DNA of 64,000 nucleotides from Flavobacterium sp. ASW18X (lineage in GTDB: Bacteria; Bacteroidota; Bacteroidia; Flavobacteriales; Flavobacteriaceae). A program made the translations under genes and the position numbers. The stretch lies in contig NZ_SWKK01000011.1 in assembly GCF_005144745.1 (NCBI RefSeq), forward strand, positions 1 through 64,000. The letters are read 5' to 3'. Positions within the stretch are counted from its first letter, which is position 1. Each line of letters starts with the position of its first letter. Below are positions 37,189 through 46,386 of this stretch, piece after piece. Below the pieces are notes generated by a model. It was not told where the DNA came from. It made no database searches and was given only the letters and a program-made list of their open reading frames with translations.

Positions 37189-40100
37189 TGGTTGTATGAG
37201 ATGGTTTTTGAAAAGTTTATAGTCACCGGACCCAATACTCCCGAAGGCATTAAGGGGTCATCTTTTTTGTAAAAAGGTGCGGTGGTAAATGTGGTTCGTT
37301 CTCCTTTGGGCCGTGGTTCATTATTGGTGTACCATTCAGGCATGGTCAAATCTGTTGCACGATGTGGTCCCAATTGATACCCACCATCATTGGCAGGATA
37401 ACGTTCGTCACCAATCAATCGATTGCTCCACTGATTTGTCACCAGAAGTTCAATGGTATTCACCTCTTCTTTGACAAATTCAGTAATGTTCAATGTAAAA
37501 GGAGGCATCCATGATACGGCTACTTTTTCACCATTGATTAGAACCTCAGCAACGATATAAACGGCACCCAAATCCAAAGAAATATTGATGTTATCGGCTA
37601 CTTGTTCTTTAGAGAGTTCAAATTGCTTTTGATAGCTGGCCGTACCACTATAATAGTAAATGGAATCCAATGGATGTTTGCTCCAATCTATTAAGGAGTC
37701 AAAGTCAACAGTACCATCATAACCATGTTTTTTTAGAAAGGTTACTTTCCATTGGTCTGAAATATCCAGAGCCTTAGGAATATCGGTTACCGAAAAATTC
37801 CATGCCTTCCCCGTGGATAAAGCAACTTTGTACCTTCCGGCAGTTGCAGTGGTAGCTACTGGACCATTTTCTTCTGACAAAGAAAAGGAGAGATTATCGG
37901 TAGGACTTTCGATTGCCACTGTATTTTTTGATGCTTCTCGAAATACCACAAAAACCGATTCGCCAACTTCTAAGGAAATGTTGGTAATCGTACTTTCGTT
38001 GTAGCTTTTGAATTGGGCCAGTTTGGTAATCTCACCCGTCATCGGGTTCCATAATTCAGGAATTTTATGATCCACCCGAAAAGAAGTTTGAAACGTTTTG
38101 GCGATGCTATCCGCATTAAAAAAGAAGTAGATATCCTCATTGACCGTTTTTCGATGTGCATAGTCCACTGCATCCCCATCTAAAATATCCATATCAGGTG
38201 TCAGTTGGGCACGTTCCATCACTTTTTTCCAATCGTTGGTTTCGCCTATTAAGGGTAAGAGCTCCCCTAGCACATTTTTAAATTCGACCAATGCTTCCTT
38301 CGATGGATGGTAACCGGATAATTGCATTGGTTTTTGACCCACAATGGTTATACCCGCTTTTGCAATTTCTAAGAGTCGCTTTGCGGTTTTTAGGGAGAGT
38401 GTTTCGGTGTTTTTTAGAACTAATATCCTGTAATTTGTGCCCTCTGGAAGTTTTAGTTTATTCCCTTCAATCCGTAAACGGTTCAATAACACATCAGTAT
38501 TGACATTATCAAAATTTAACTGCTTAGGAATAGCAGGTTTAAAATCGTTCCGATAATAAGAAGAGTTTGGAGTACCCTCACCAATATAAACCAACAGGTC
38601 TGCAATAGGAACCCCTTGGCGTAGCAAATGAGAGCCTCTGGCAATATAATCAAACCAAGCAGACCCTGCATTTTTCCACCAAGTTTGGGTTCGGTCAAAA
38701 TGAAATCCCCAACGGTTCATGGTCATGCCCGGTTCTGCATGAATATTGGCTTGATGCGCAAAACGGTGAAACATAAACTCATTGATACCGTATGTCCACG
38801 CCAAGTCTCCTGATGTTTTTGCCATGGCAGGATGCCCTTTCCAATTGATTTGCGGCGTAGAGGTGAACGATTCCGCCGATATGACGGGCTTGCCATAAAT
38901 ATGTGCTGATGAAACTGCTGAAGCTGTTTGGGTAATAGGTCTACTCATCCAACATTCCCCCATCGGAATATCGGTGACTCCGCCCACATCCAAATCATTT
39001 AAAGGTCCAAAACCATAAGGTTCAATATAACTCTGAATACCATCGGCATTGCAGAGTTCGGTGAAATATTGAAAGTAGTTTTTGGTCATTAAATTGGTAA
39101 TGACGTCCCTATAGTCATAAAGCACGGCTTCCGAAGCTGCTGCACTTTGTACAAAACGTCCTGTCACCAAGGGTAACATTTTAATAAGGTCATACCCTTT
39201 TTCGCGTTGAAAAATACTGTCGATTCCTTCCGTCCAGTTCTGCCCGCCCATCTCATAGCTGTCAATTTCGGCATACTGTAATGCATTTGGGGCTATTTCT
39301 TTTGTGTTTTGAACGACTTGGCCCACAAAAGCATCATAGTGTTTTTTAAAAGCGGGTCGACTCAACTTATCCACTTCCAGTCCACGACCTTCATCCGAGG
39401 CCGGATTGTTGAATGCCCCTGTGGAAGTATATCCAAAACGAAGAATAGTCCAGTCACCTTCTGGAAGTTCTGTTTTTAAAACTCCATCAGCATTCATAAA
39501 TTCACTCAAATCTTTTATGCCTTCCTTGGCAATAATCATATTTTGGGTAGGATTACCAATAGGTGCTAAAGCATGGTCTTCCGTTCTAGCGATGGAGGTT
39601 CTCCCCAGCGGATTATTGAGGTAATAGGTACTTGTCAATTCTACCTCCTTAAGCGTGGTAGTTTGATTGAACTGCAAGCGAAAAATCTTTGAGGTAATGT
39701 CCTCGAAATGGTCGTTGATGGCCCATTCGCCTTTACCGGTACGGACTTTGAACAGTTCGCGTTCGTTCTTGAAGGTAATGCCATCTTCACTGGTCTGCAG
39801 TATCGCCGTTGCTCGTCTGTCATTGAAAACTGCTTTTACGGAGCGTATGGTTTTGTCTTGGTTATAATTGAACTGCAACCAAGGATTGGTATTCTTTAGT
39901 TTGTTTAGTTTGGATTCGGCATCTACCTTGCCATCGGTAATCAATTGAATATCTGTCGTTTTATCTGAAGCTTTTACAGTAGGGCGGTTTTTGGCATCAT
40001 CCAATTCACCTTCTAAACTTGGGTAAGCCAGCACTGCAATATCCTTGTAAAAATTTTCCCTTTTTGTTGGAACCGGTAATTGTATCGTCACTTCACCCCC

Positions 40101-40535
40101 TGAAACCAGTGATTCACTCCAAACCACCATTTTCATCGATTCTTCTGGCGTTACCCACGGCCCACCACTGGAGGACCAACCATCACAATTATGAACACCA
40201 AAGCTTAACCCCAATCGTTCTGCTTCCTTTGCAGCATGGGCTATCATTTCGTGATGTTCATCGGAGTTGTAAATAATAGGTCCGTTGGGAATACCCTGGG
40301 TAACATTAAAAAGTAAAAAGCCACCGATACCCACTTCGGCCATAGCTTCTAAATCTTTAGTGATACCAGCTTTGGACATATTGCCACTCATTGCATGCAT
40401 CCACGTTCTGGGTTGTGCTTCTTTTGGTGGGTTTTTAAATGCTAATTCTAAGTCTTGATTAGACATGTTGTCTCCAACACAAGAGATTAAAAGAAAAAAA
40501 AATAAACACCTTATACCAAAAACAGGGTTTTTCAT
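37185..40535 (-). CDS. GH106-like alpha-L-rhamnosidase
   Basis: This 1116-residue protein has a lipoprotein leader (LFFFLLISCVGDN). The N-terminus has the GH106-type barrel start: PRTWMHAMSGNMSKAGITKD, MAEVGIGGFLLFNV and FGVHNCDGWSSSGGPWV (the WxSGGPW signature). The middle carries YAEIDSYEMGGQNWTEG and FTSTPQINWKGHP, and the C-terminal 300 residues hold GH2-like sugar-binding jelly rolls (VAEVLINGEKVAVSWMPPF). The family removes alpha-linked rhamnose. It is the first gene of the long reverse operon and follows promoter site 3. Whether the substrate is sulfated rhamnose cannot be read from the sequence. Confidence 0.82.
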   Translation of the reverse strand: MKNPVFGIRCLFFFLLISCVGDNMSNQDLELAFKNPPKEAQPRTWMHAMSGNMSKAGITKDLEAMAEVGIGGFLLFNVTQGIPNGPIIYNSDEHHEMIAHAAKEAERLGLSFGVHNCDGWSSSGGPWVTPEESMKMVVWSESLVSGGEVTIQLPVPTKRENFYKDIAVLAYPSLEGELDDAKNRPTVKASDKTTDIQLITDGKVDAESKLNKLKNTNPWLQFNYNQDKTIRSVKAVFNDRRATAILQTSEDGITFKNERELFKVRTGKGEWAINDHFEDITSKIFRLQFNQTTTLKEVELTSTYYLNNPLGRTSIARTEDHALAPIGNPTQNMIIAKEGIKDLSEFMNADGVLKTELPEGDWTILRFGYTSTGAFNNPASDEGRGLEVDKLSRPAFKKHYDAFVGQVVQNTKEIAPNALQYAEIDSYEMGGQNWTEGIDSIFQREKGYDLIKMLPLVTGRFVQSAAASEAVLYDYRDVITNLMTKNYFQYFTELCNADGIQSYIEPYGFGPLNDLDVGGVTDIPMGECWMSRPITQTASAVSSAHIYGKPVISAESFTSTPQINWKGHPAMAKTSGDLAWTYGINEFMFHRFAHQANIHAEPGMTMNRWGFHFDRTQTWWKNAGSAWFDYIARGSHLLRQGVPIADLLVYIGEGTPNSSYYRNDFKPAIPKQLNFDNVNTDVLLNRLRIEGNKLKLPEGTNYRILVLKNTETLSLKTAKRLLEIAKAGITIVGQKPMQLSGYHPSKEALVEFKNVLGELLPLIGETNDWKKVMERAQLTPDMDILDGDAVDYAHRKTVNEDIYFFFNADSIAKTFQTSFRVDHKIPELWNPMTGEITKLAQFKSYNESTITNISLEVGESVFVVFREASKNTVAIESPTDNLSFSLSEENGPVATTATAGRYKVALSTGKAWNFSVTDIPKALDISDQWKVTFLKKHGYDGTVDFDSLIDWSKHPLDSIYYYSGTASYQKQFELSKEQVADNINISLDLGAVYIVAEVLINGEKVAVSWMPPFTLNITEFVKEEVNTIELLVTNQWSNRLIGDERYPANDGGYQLGPHRATDLTMPEWYTNNEPRPKGERTTFTTAPFYKKDDPLMPSGVLGPVTINFSKTISYNQ

Positions 40536-40553
40536 AAAACAACTGAAAGTGAA

Positions 40554-40599
40554 CTAATGTAATTTAAGGTGTATTAAATTGTATCCTGTACTGTTTGGC
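40554..40599 (-). promoter_or_regulatory. PUL activator motif and -7 box before the rhamnosidase operon (site 3)
   Basis: On the minus strand GCCAAACAGT precedes ACAGGAT (40589 down to 40583). After exactly 21 bases comes TACATTAG (40561 down to 40554), a weak -7 box. It lies 48 bases before the start of the GH106-like gene and should drive all genes down to rhaM. Confidence 0.7.
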
Positions 40600-40711
40600 A
40601 AGGTGCTTTAGTTTTAGCATTAAAAAATTGATTATCTGAATTTTACAGTATATCATTCTATATTTTTTTTAGAATAACTATTTTGAGTCTAGTTTCATTA
40701 CTTAAACTATC

Positions 40712-40719
40712 TACTTTTG
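40712..40719 (+). promoter_or_regulatory. Candidate -7 box of the trkH-like gene
   Basis: TACTTTTG is an exact match to TAnnTTTG, 22 bases before the ATG at 40742. The nearest TTTG upstream is 26 bases away, so the -33 element is unclear. No PUL activator motif faces this gene. Confidence 0.4.
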
Positions 40720-40741
40720 TATAGATGAACGTTTTAGACCT

Positions 40742-42094
40742 ATGGATTTTTTAAAAAGTATATATAACAGATATAGAAGATTTAAATTAAGCAAGACACC
40801 GCAACAAAATCTATTTTATGGCTTTCTTACCTATGTGGTTGCTGGAACGTTATTACTTTCATTACCGTGGTTACAAAAAGAAAGCGCTCCATTTATAGAC
40901 CACTTGTTTATCGCTACATCAGCAGTTTCAACTACAGGTTTGGTTACGGTAAGTGTTTTTGATACTTATAACCTATTTGGGCAATTTGTGGTTATGATTC
41001 TATTTCAACTTGGTGGTATTGGCTATTTAACATTTACCACATTTATGCTTTTATCCACGACAAGAAAAATTACCCATTGGCACCAGAGATTATTAAAAAC
41101 AGAATTTACTTTACCTATTACTATAAAAATCAATGATTTTTTAAAATCCGTAATACTATTCACCGCTATTATGGAATTAGTAGGTGCAATTCTTTTCTTT
41201 ATCGCTTTTAAAATCGAAGGTATGGAAACAGGGACAGCTTTGTGGAATGCTATTTTTCATAGCATAAGTGCATTTTGTACTGCTGGTTTTAGTTTATTTA
41301 ATAGTGGATTTACAGCTTATGTGGATAATGGTCTTGTAAATTTTATTATTGCGTTTTTAGCCATTGCCGGGTCTTTAGGCTTTATCGTAGTTACAGATTT
41401 TACTTTGTTATTAAGAAAGAAAGAACATAAGTTAAGTTTTACTACCAAAATTATTATCTACGGTTTCATAGTTCTTTTAGGTTTAGGATATGTGTTCTTT
41501 TACTTTTGTGAACCTAGTATTCAAATTCTAGAAGGTTCCTCTAAAGGTTACGCAGCTTTTTTTCAAGCTATGACCGCAATGACTACTGTGGGTTTTAATA
41601 CCGTGGATTTTGGCACATTTAATCTCTCTATGTTAGTAGTCACGGTTTTTTTAATGTATATCGGCGCGTCTCCTTCCGGTACCGCAGGAGGTATGAAGAT
41701 AACCACGTTAACTGCCGTATTAGCAATCATTAAAAGTAGATTAAGAGGCAGTGCAAAAATTACTTTTTTGGGCAGAGTAATTCCATTTGAACGACTTTAC
41801 ATAGCTACATCTTCTTTTATATTTTATACTATTTTAGTCTTTCTAGGAACCTTTATATTGACATTTTCCGAATCTTTTGCTTTAGAAGATATTATTTTTG
41901 AAGTAGCCTCTGCTCTAGGAACTGTTGGATTAAGTACTGGAGTAACTGGAGACTTAACAAACATCGGTAAAGTTACCATCATAGCGCTTATGTTTATTGG
42001 TAGACTTGGTGTACTCACTTTTGGTTTGGCCATTTGGATGAAGTCTAAAAATAATGAGGAGGAGCACATTCTTGAGGATGATATTGCTGTATAG
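40742..42094 (+). CDS. TrkH/KtrB-family potassium uptake channel subunit
   Basis: This 450-residue membrane protein has the four-fold M1-P-M2 layout of TrkH/KtrB. The four selectivity-filter loops are visible: SAVSTTGLVTV, HSISAFCTAGFSLF, MTAMTTVGFNTVDF and ASALGTVGLSTGVT. ASPSGTAGGMKITTLTA is the family's gating-loop region. It imports K+ with Na+ or H+. No cytoplasmic TrkA/KtrA partner is encoded within the window. The gene sits between two reverse PUL blocks and has its own promoter, so it is probably an ordinary housekeeping gene caught in the locus. Confidence 0.93.
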   Translation: MDFLKSIYNRYRRFKLSKTPQQNLFYGFLTYVVAGTLLLSLPWLQKESAPFIDHLFIATSAVSTTGLVTVSVFDTYNLFGQFVVMILFQLGGIGYLTFTTFMLLSTTRKITHWHQRLLKTEFTLPITIKINDFLKSVILFTAIMELVGAILFFIAFKIEGMETGTALWNAIFHSISAFCTAGFSLFNSGFTAYVDNGLVNFIIAFLAIAGSLGFIVVTDFTLLLRKKEHKLSFTTKIIIYGFIVLLGLGYVFFYFCEPSIQILEGSSKGYAAFFQAMTAMTTVGFNTVDFGTFNLSMLVVTVFLMYIGASPSGTAGGMKITTLTAVLAIIKSRLRGSAKITFLGRVIPFERLYIATSSFIFYTILVFLGTFILTFSESFALEDIIFEVASALGTVGLSTGVTGDLTNIGKVTIIALMFIGRLGVLTFGLAIWMKSKNNEEEHILEDDIAV

Positions 42095-42107
42095 TTAAGT
42101 TCTTTAA

Positions 42108-45100
42108 TTAATCAATAAATAATTCATCTATGTAAGGACCACTCTCTCCTGTTGTCTCTAATTTAATAGTATTGGCTCCTGATTTTAAAGTAATTATTGT
42201 AGGTGTAAACTTCCATTCTTTATCCCAGCCACCAGTAGGTTTAAATTCAATTTTCCTTACAAATTCGTCATTAACAAACAAATTCATAGGATATAACTTT
42301 TTCTCATTATTATGCATATATCTAAAACGAATGCTGTAATCTCCATTTTCTCCATCATTTTCTTGGTACCAAGTTATTGAGCCTTCACCTTTTTTAAAAT
42401 CTACAAAACCTGAACCTTTAAATCTATGGGCATCCGTGCTAGAAATAGCGGTTCCTGTTAAAATACCATCTTCAGCAGCAATATTAACACCTCTACCAAT
42501 CCACATATCAGCAGAATGCTCATCTCCCCAAAACAAGCCCTCGCTTTTTCCAAAACTTTCTTCCATGTGTAAAACAACCTTATCGTTCTGTTTAACGACG
42601 GCTTTAACGGTAGTATTATCCTCAATCCTGAAAGGTTTGGAGTAAGGAATTCCACTGAACTCAGGATTTTTTCCGTCAAGGGTATAAAAAATTTGAATTT
42701 CTTTAGGCTGTTGATTACCAAATAACCTTAGGTCCTGTACACTTATGGTTATTTCATTGGATTGGTAAAGGGCTTTATCACCTAAAATGGAGGCAATGAA
42801 CACAGAAGCATTTGTTGCCGCCTGTTTTTCTTCTAAAAAGAGCCTTGTCTTTCCAAAAAACAAAGCTCGATGATTAGCCTTGGTCCTACTGGTAGGGTCG
42901 ATTGGATTACCATTTTCCATGGAAACCTTGGTAACATCGCCGTTAATAACATAATATACTTTGTTCTCTGCATAAGGAGAGGGATTATCATCTATATCAA
43001 ACGCCTCAGATGTCACAATATAGCTTGCCCTAAAACCAGCTTCCGCATTTAATTTTTGTAGCGTATTGCGCAATGTACTGGCTTGGCCTGCTGTAGAAAA
43101 AGAGGTTCTATTCACTTCCTTTCCATCAGCATAACCAACAGCTTCTATAGTGCCTTCTTCATAGGGGACCAACCACTCACATTGCATTTCGTTCCAAACG
43201 GTTCCAGGTGAATCTTTACCCAGGGATTCTCCATTAAGGAAAAGTTCTACCTCATCTGCGTTTGAATATACCCAAACCGGAATTTTGGTTGCTTTTTTCA
43301 TTCTTGGGTGTGTCCAATGTGGTAACATGTGTATCATGGGTTCCTTGGTCCATTGGCTTCGGTAAAAGTGATATAGGTCTTTTTTAAAACCTGCAACATC
43401 CAAGGCACCGCCCATAAAAAGGTTGAAGGGCAGACCACCATGCACCAGTCCAGCTTCGCCGTAGTAATCAAAGCCTGTCCACCTAAAATGACCGCTGTGC
43501 CATGGGGTATCTCGCATAACCTCCCAATATTTTCTTGCAGAAACGCGTACCGTAGCATTATCATAGGAGGAATTGAAACGCTGCTTTCTGTTCTTCCAAT
43601 CTTTTGGATTTAGCCCTTCATAAAAGAAAATCTCTTTTTCGGTGAGGTTGGGAAGTTCATAGGTACCTGGCAACTCATTATCTCTCCACCAAGTTTGCGT
43701 TCTATAATACCCACGTGTTTGCCATGTATGCGGTGCTTCTGTAGATATAAAAGGCTTATCTAAGGTCTTACTTTCAATAAACGACTTGGTTTCAGAACCT
43801 CCGTTTACACCTTGTATATCCATGTCTTCCGGATTACCTGCCCCGGAGGTGAACAGTCTTGTTGAATCCAGTGATTTACCGAATTTTACAAGTTCCGGTG
43901 CCACCATGCTGTGGGTTTCGTTACCCAAACTCCATACAAAAATACTGGGATGGTTACGGTCCCGGGTAATCCATTCTTCGATATCGGTTCGCCACCACTC
44001 ATCGAAAGCCTGTTTTCCATAATCTTCGGGTGCTTTTTTATGCCATCCATCAAAAATCTCGTTCATGACCAACAGGCCAATTTCATCACAGATATCATAA
44101 AACATTGGTGGTGTAGGATTGTGGGATGGGCGAATGGCATTGATACCCATATCCTTCAATAGCTGTAATTTCCAACGCAACATGGGCTTGGTCCATGCGC
44201 CACCAACTGGGCCGCCCTCCCAGTGTTCGCAAACTCCTTTTAATTTTATGTTTTTACCATTAAGCCAAAAGCCACTCTCAGTTTTCCATTCCACAGTTCT
44301 AAATCCGAATTTGGTGGTTTTTTCATCAAGCAAGGTTCCGTTTCGGCTTATTTTACTCGTTAAGGTATAAAGTGTAGGTATTTCCGGGCTCCATAATTTT
44401 GGGTCAGCAACCGTAATTTCCATTTGAACGGATTTTTGACCTATGGAAACTACTTTAGTACCGCTGACCACTTGGTTTCCATTAGCTGATTGTATTGTAT
44501 GCTCTACCTTGATTTCTTCAGTCACGTTTGTTAAGGATAGGTCTACCAAGACGGTTCCTGAGTCCACATCAATTTTAGGAGTGGTAACAAAAATTCCATT
44601 AGGACTTATATGCGTCGGATTCACTTCTATCAAGCGAACGGGAGCGTAAATACCACAGGGATGATACCATCGGGCCGAAGGCTCCAAACTATTGTCCACC
44701 CTTACCGCAACTGTATTTTCACCTTCTTTTAAATGATTGGTAATATCATATCTAAAACTGATATAACCATAAGGCCGTTTACCCAAATAGTACCCGTTTA
44801 CCCACACTTCACTGTTCATGTAAACCCCATCAAATTCCAAGTAATGGATTTTATTTAGCTTATCCTCATTGATTATAAAGTCCTTTCTGTACCAACCTAC
44901 GCCCCCATCATGATAACCTCCACCTTGGCCCTGGTCACCTCCTTTACGAACGCCTTTCTCAAATGACCAGTCATGTGGAATATCCAAATTGGTCCAGCCC
45001 TCCGGATTTAAGTTTACTTTGGAAAAATCAGGATTATCCTCTAAAATGAAACTCCAATTATCATTAAAACTAGTCTCTATCCGTTGGGCAGAAGTACTGC

Positions 45101-45146
45101 CTATTGCAAAAAATAGAATGATACAGAAAAGTAAAAAGTGACGCAT
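42108..45146 (-). CDS. GH2 family glycoside hydrolase with C-terminal carbohydrate-binding domain
   Basis: The start at 45146 is chosen because AAGGAG stands 3 bases upstream and the protein then opens with a clean signal peptide (MRHFLLFCIILFFAIGSTSA); a start at 45206 would add 20 residues and overlap the promoter. The 1012-residue protein has the GH2 jelly roll (IPHDWSFEKGVRKGG), an Ig-like domain, and a TIM barrel with E410 in SLGNETHS (acid/base) and E470 in STEAPHTW (nucleophile). It then has a DUF4982-like region, a chitobiase C-type segment (FYTLDGKNPEFSGIPYSKPF) and a C-terminal CBM6/35-like domain (about 860-1012). A beta-galactosidase or beta-glucuronidase on ulvan oligomers is likely. 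Confidence 0.9.
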   Translation of the reverse strand: MRHFLLFCIILFFAIGSTSAQRIETSFNDNWSFILEDNPDFSKVNLNPEGWTNLDIPHDWSFEKGVRKGGDQGQGGGYHDGGVGWYRKDFIINEDKLNKIHYLEFDGVYMNSEVWVNGYYLGKRPYGYISFRYDITNHLKEGENTVAVRVDNSLEPSARWYHPCGIYAPVRLIEVNPTHISPNGIFVTTPKIDVDSGTVLVDLSLTNVTEEIKVEHTIQSANGNQVVSGTKVVSIGQKSVQMEITVADPKLWSPEIPTLYTLTSKISRNGTLLDEKTTKFGFRTVEWKTESGFWLNGKNIKLKGVCEHWEGGPVGGAWTKPMLRWKLQLLKDMGINAIRPSHNPTPPMFYDICDEIGLLVMNEIFDGWHKKAPEDYGKQAFDEWWRTDIEEWITRDRNHPSIFVWSLGNETHSMVAPELVKFGKSLDSTRLFTSGAGNPEDMDIQGVNGGSETKSFIESKTLDKPFISTEAPHTWQTRGYYRTQTWWRDNELPGTYELPNLTEKEIFFYEGLNPKDWKNRKQRFNSSYDNATVRVSARKYWEVMRDTPWHSGHFRWTGFDYYGEAGLVHGGLPFNLFMGGALDVAGFKKDLYHFYRSQWTKEPMIHMLPHWTHPRMKKATKIPVWVYSNADEVELFLNGESLGKDSPGTVWNEMQCEWLVPYEEGTIEAVGYADGKEVNRTSFSTAGQASTLRNTLQKLNAEAGFRASYIVTSEAFDIDDNPSPYAENKVYYVINGDVTKVSMENGNPIDPTSRTKANHRALFFGKTRLFLEEKQAATNASVFIASILGDKALYQSNEITISVQDLRLFGNQQPKEIQIFYTLDGKNPEFSGIPYSKPFRIEDNTTVKAVVKQNDKVVLHMEESFGKSEGLFWGDEHSADMWIGRGVNIAAEDGILTGTAISSTDAHRFKGSGFVDFKKGEGSITWYQENDGENGDYSIRFRYMHNNEKKLYPMNLFVNDEFVRKIEFKPTGGWDKEWKFTPTIITLKSGANTIKLETTGESGPYIDELFID

Positions 45147-45176
45147 GTTCTCCTTGATTATAAAACAACTTAAAAA

Positions 45177-45222
45177 CAAACATAGCCTACAGATGGTCAA
45201 CTTCAATCCTGTGGTGTTGGGT
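45177..45222 (-). promoter_or_regulatory. PUL activator motif and perfect -7 box before the GH2 gene (site 5)
   Basis: On the minus strand ACCCAACACC precedes ACAGGAT (45212 down to 45206). After exactly 21 bases comes TATGTTTG (45184 down to 45177), a perfect TAnnTTTG. This copy supports reading the downstream boxes at the other sites as -7 elements. Confidence 0.78.
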
Positions 45223-45281
45223 TCAGACAGGACTAATATCTAATACAAAAACCTTTTAAAATAAGAATTTTTTAGCCTTTG

Positions 45282-45327
45282 TCACCCCACTACAGGATAG
45301 TCTTTACCGAGGTATTAAATAGTTTCG
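45282..45327 (+). promoter_or_regulatory. PUL activator motif and -7 box before the PL28 lipoprotein gene (site 4)
   Basis: TCACCCCACT precedes ACAGGAT (45292-45298). After exactly 21 bases comes TAGTTTCG (45320-45327), one base from TAnnTTTG. It is 60 bases from the divergent site 5, so two activator sites serve the two directions. Confidence 0.72.
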
Positions 45328-45344
45328 AAAAAAATTGAATCGCT

Positions 45345-46307
45345 ATGGTCCGTTTAAATTATCTAAGAATTTACTTGGTGATTTCCCTGCTCTTTGGTGG
45401 TTTTGGTTTGTTCAGCTCCTGTTCATCAGCAGATGAAATGCCCGAAATCACCCAAGAAGAAATAATGGAAGAAGATGCTGTTGACGAAAATAGGGATACT
45501 GAAGAAACCCAAGGAGAATCTTCAATTATTGATGAGGACACGGGCCCGATAACCCAATGTACCGAGGCTGGAACCAATCAAGAAAGGGCAACCGATATAG
45601 CCAATCCAGTCAATGTAGGAGCCCTTGACGATAGAAGCTGCTATGCCAACTACAATGAAATTACAATTGACAATACAATATGGGGCATTTATAATATTAC
45701 CACCGGGTCTAACCATATGGATGCCCCAAATACATTACAGCCCAGAATTGAACGTTCTTTGTCAAGGTCCCAGACCACAGGTGTAGGTAGTTTTGCAAAG
45801 TTTACCGGTACCGTAAGAATACTGGAAGTTGGCAAAACCGATAATGTAGGCTCGGATGGCACCTACATTATGCAGGCAAAAGGCAAACATACCGGAGGTG
45901 GTGGCCCTAACGACCCTGCCATTTGTCTCTACTTGGCAAAACCGGTTTATGGTGATGATGGCCATGGCAATCAAGTACAACAATCGTTTGATATTTTTAG
46001 GGAACAAATCAACTTCAGGGGTGGTTCTGGTGCAGACGGTAGGGAAATTGTCTTCTTGACCAACATAGAGAAAAATGTACCTACCGAAATTGAATTGGAA
46101 GTTGGTTTTGCCGAAGACCCGAACGATGCCACCAAAAAAATACACTATGCCAACGCTACTATTGGTGGGGTAGCCTTTAATTGGAACATTCCAGAACCTG
46201 AACGCGGTATCCAGTCCGGAATTAGATATGGGGCTTACCGGGTCAAAGGTGGTCGGGCGCAAATAAGATGGGCGAATACTACCTATGAAAAAGCGGAAAA
46301 TGATTAA
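45345..46307 (+). CDS. PL28-type ulvan lyase, surface lipoprotein form
   Basis: This 320-residue lipoprotein has a leader ending [11 protein letters not shown] and a 45-residue acidic linker. The catalytic domain (about 75-318) is a beta-jelly roll with [65 protein letters not shown] and [20 protein letters not shown]. The same domain recurs in the secreted protein at 61458-64000. I assign PL28 from resemblance to the ulvan lyases of Nonlabens and Formosa, recalled rather than searched. It would cleave between sulfated rhamnose and uronate, leaving an unsaturated uronate end. The acidic linker suggests display on the cell surface, near SusCD. Confidence 0.82.
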   Translation: MVRLNYLRIYLVISLLFGGFGLFSSCSSADEMPEITQEEIMEEDAVDENRDTEETQGESSIIDEDTGPITQCTEAGTNQERATDIANPVNVGALDDRSCYANYNEITIDNTIWGIYNITTGSNHMDAPNTLQPRIERSLSRSQTTGVGSFAKFTGTVRILEVGKTDNVGSDGTYIMQAKGKHTGGGGPNDPAICLYLAKPVYGDDGHGNQVQQSFDIFREQINFRGGSGADGREIVFLTNIEKNVPTEIELEVGFAEDPNDATKKIHYANATIGGVAFNWNIPEPERGIQSGIRYGAYRVKGGRAQIRWANTTYEKAEND

Positions 46308-46386
46308 ATTCCATAATCTCTGAATGGCTTCTTTACGCTAAAAATGTTACCCAGTTTAAGCTGAGCCAAAGATAAAAAAGAAAAAA

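Noticed and set aside
45762-46262. 166-residue reverse frame inside the PL28 lipoprotein gene, and a similar 161-residue forward frame at 62031-62516 inside the other ulvan lyase gene
   Set aside because: Both lie opposite well-supported coding sequence and their composition follows from the codons of the sense gene. Neither has a leader or family motif.
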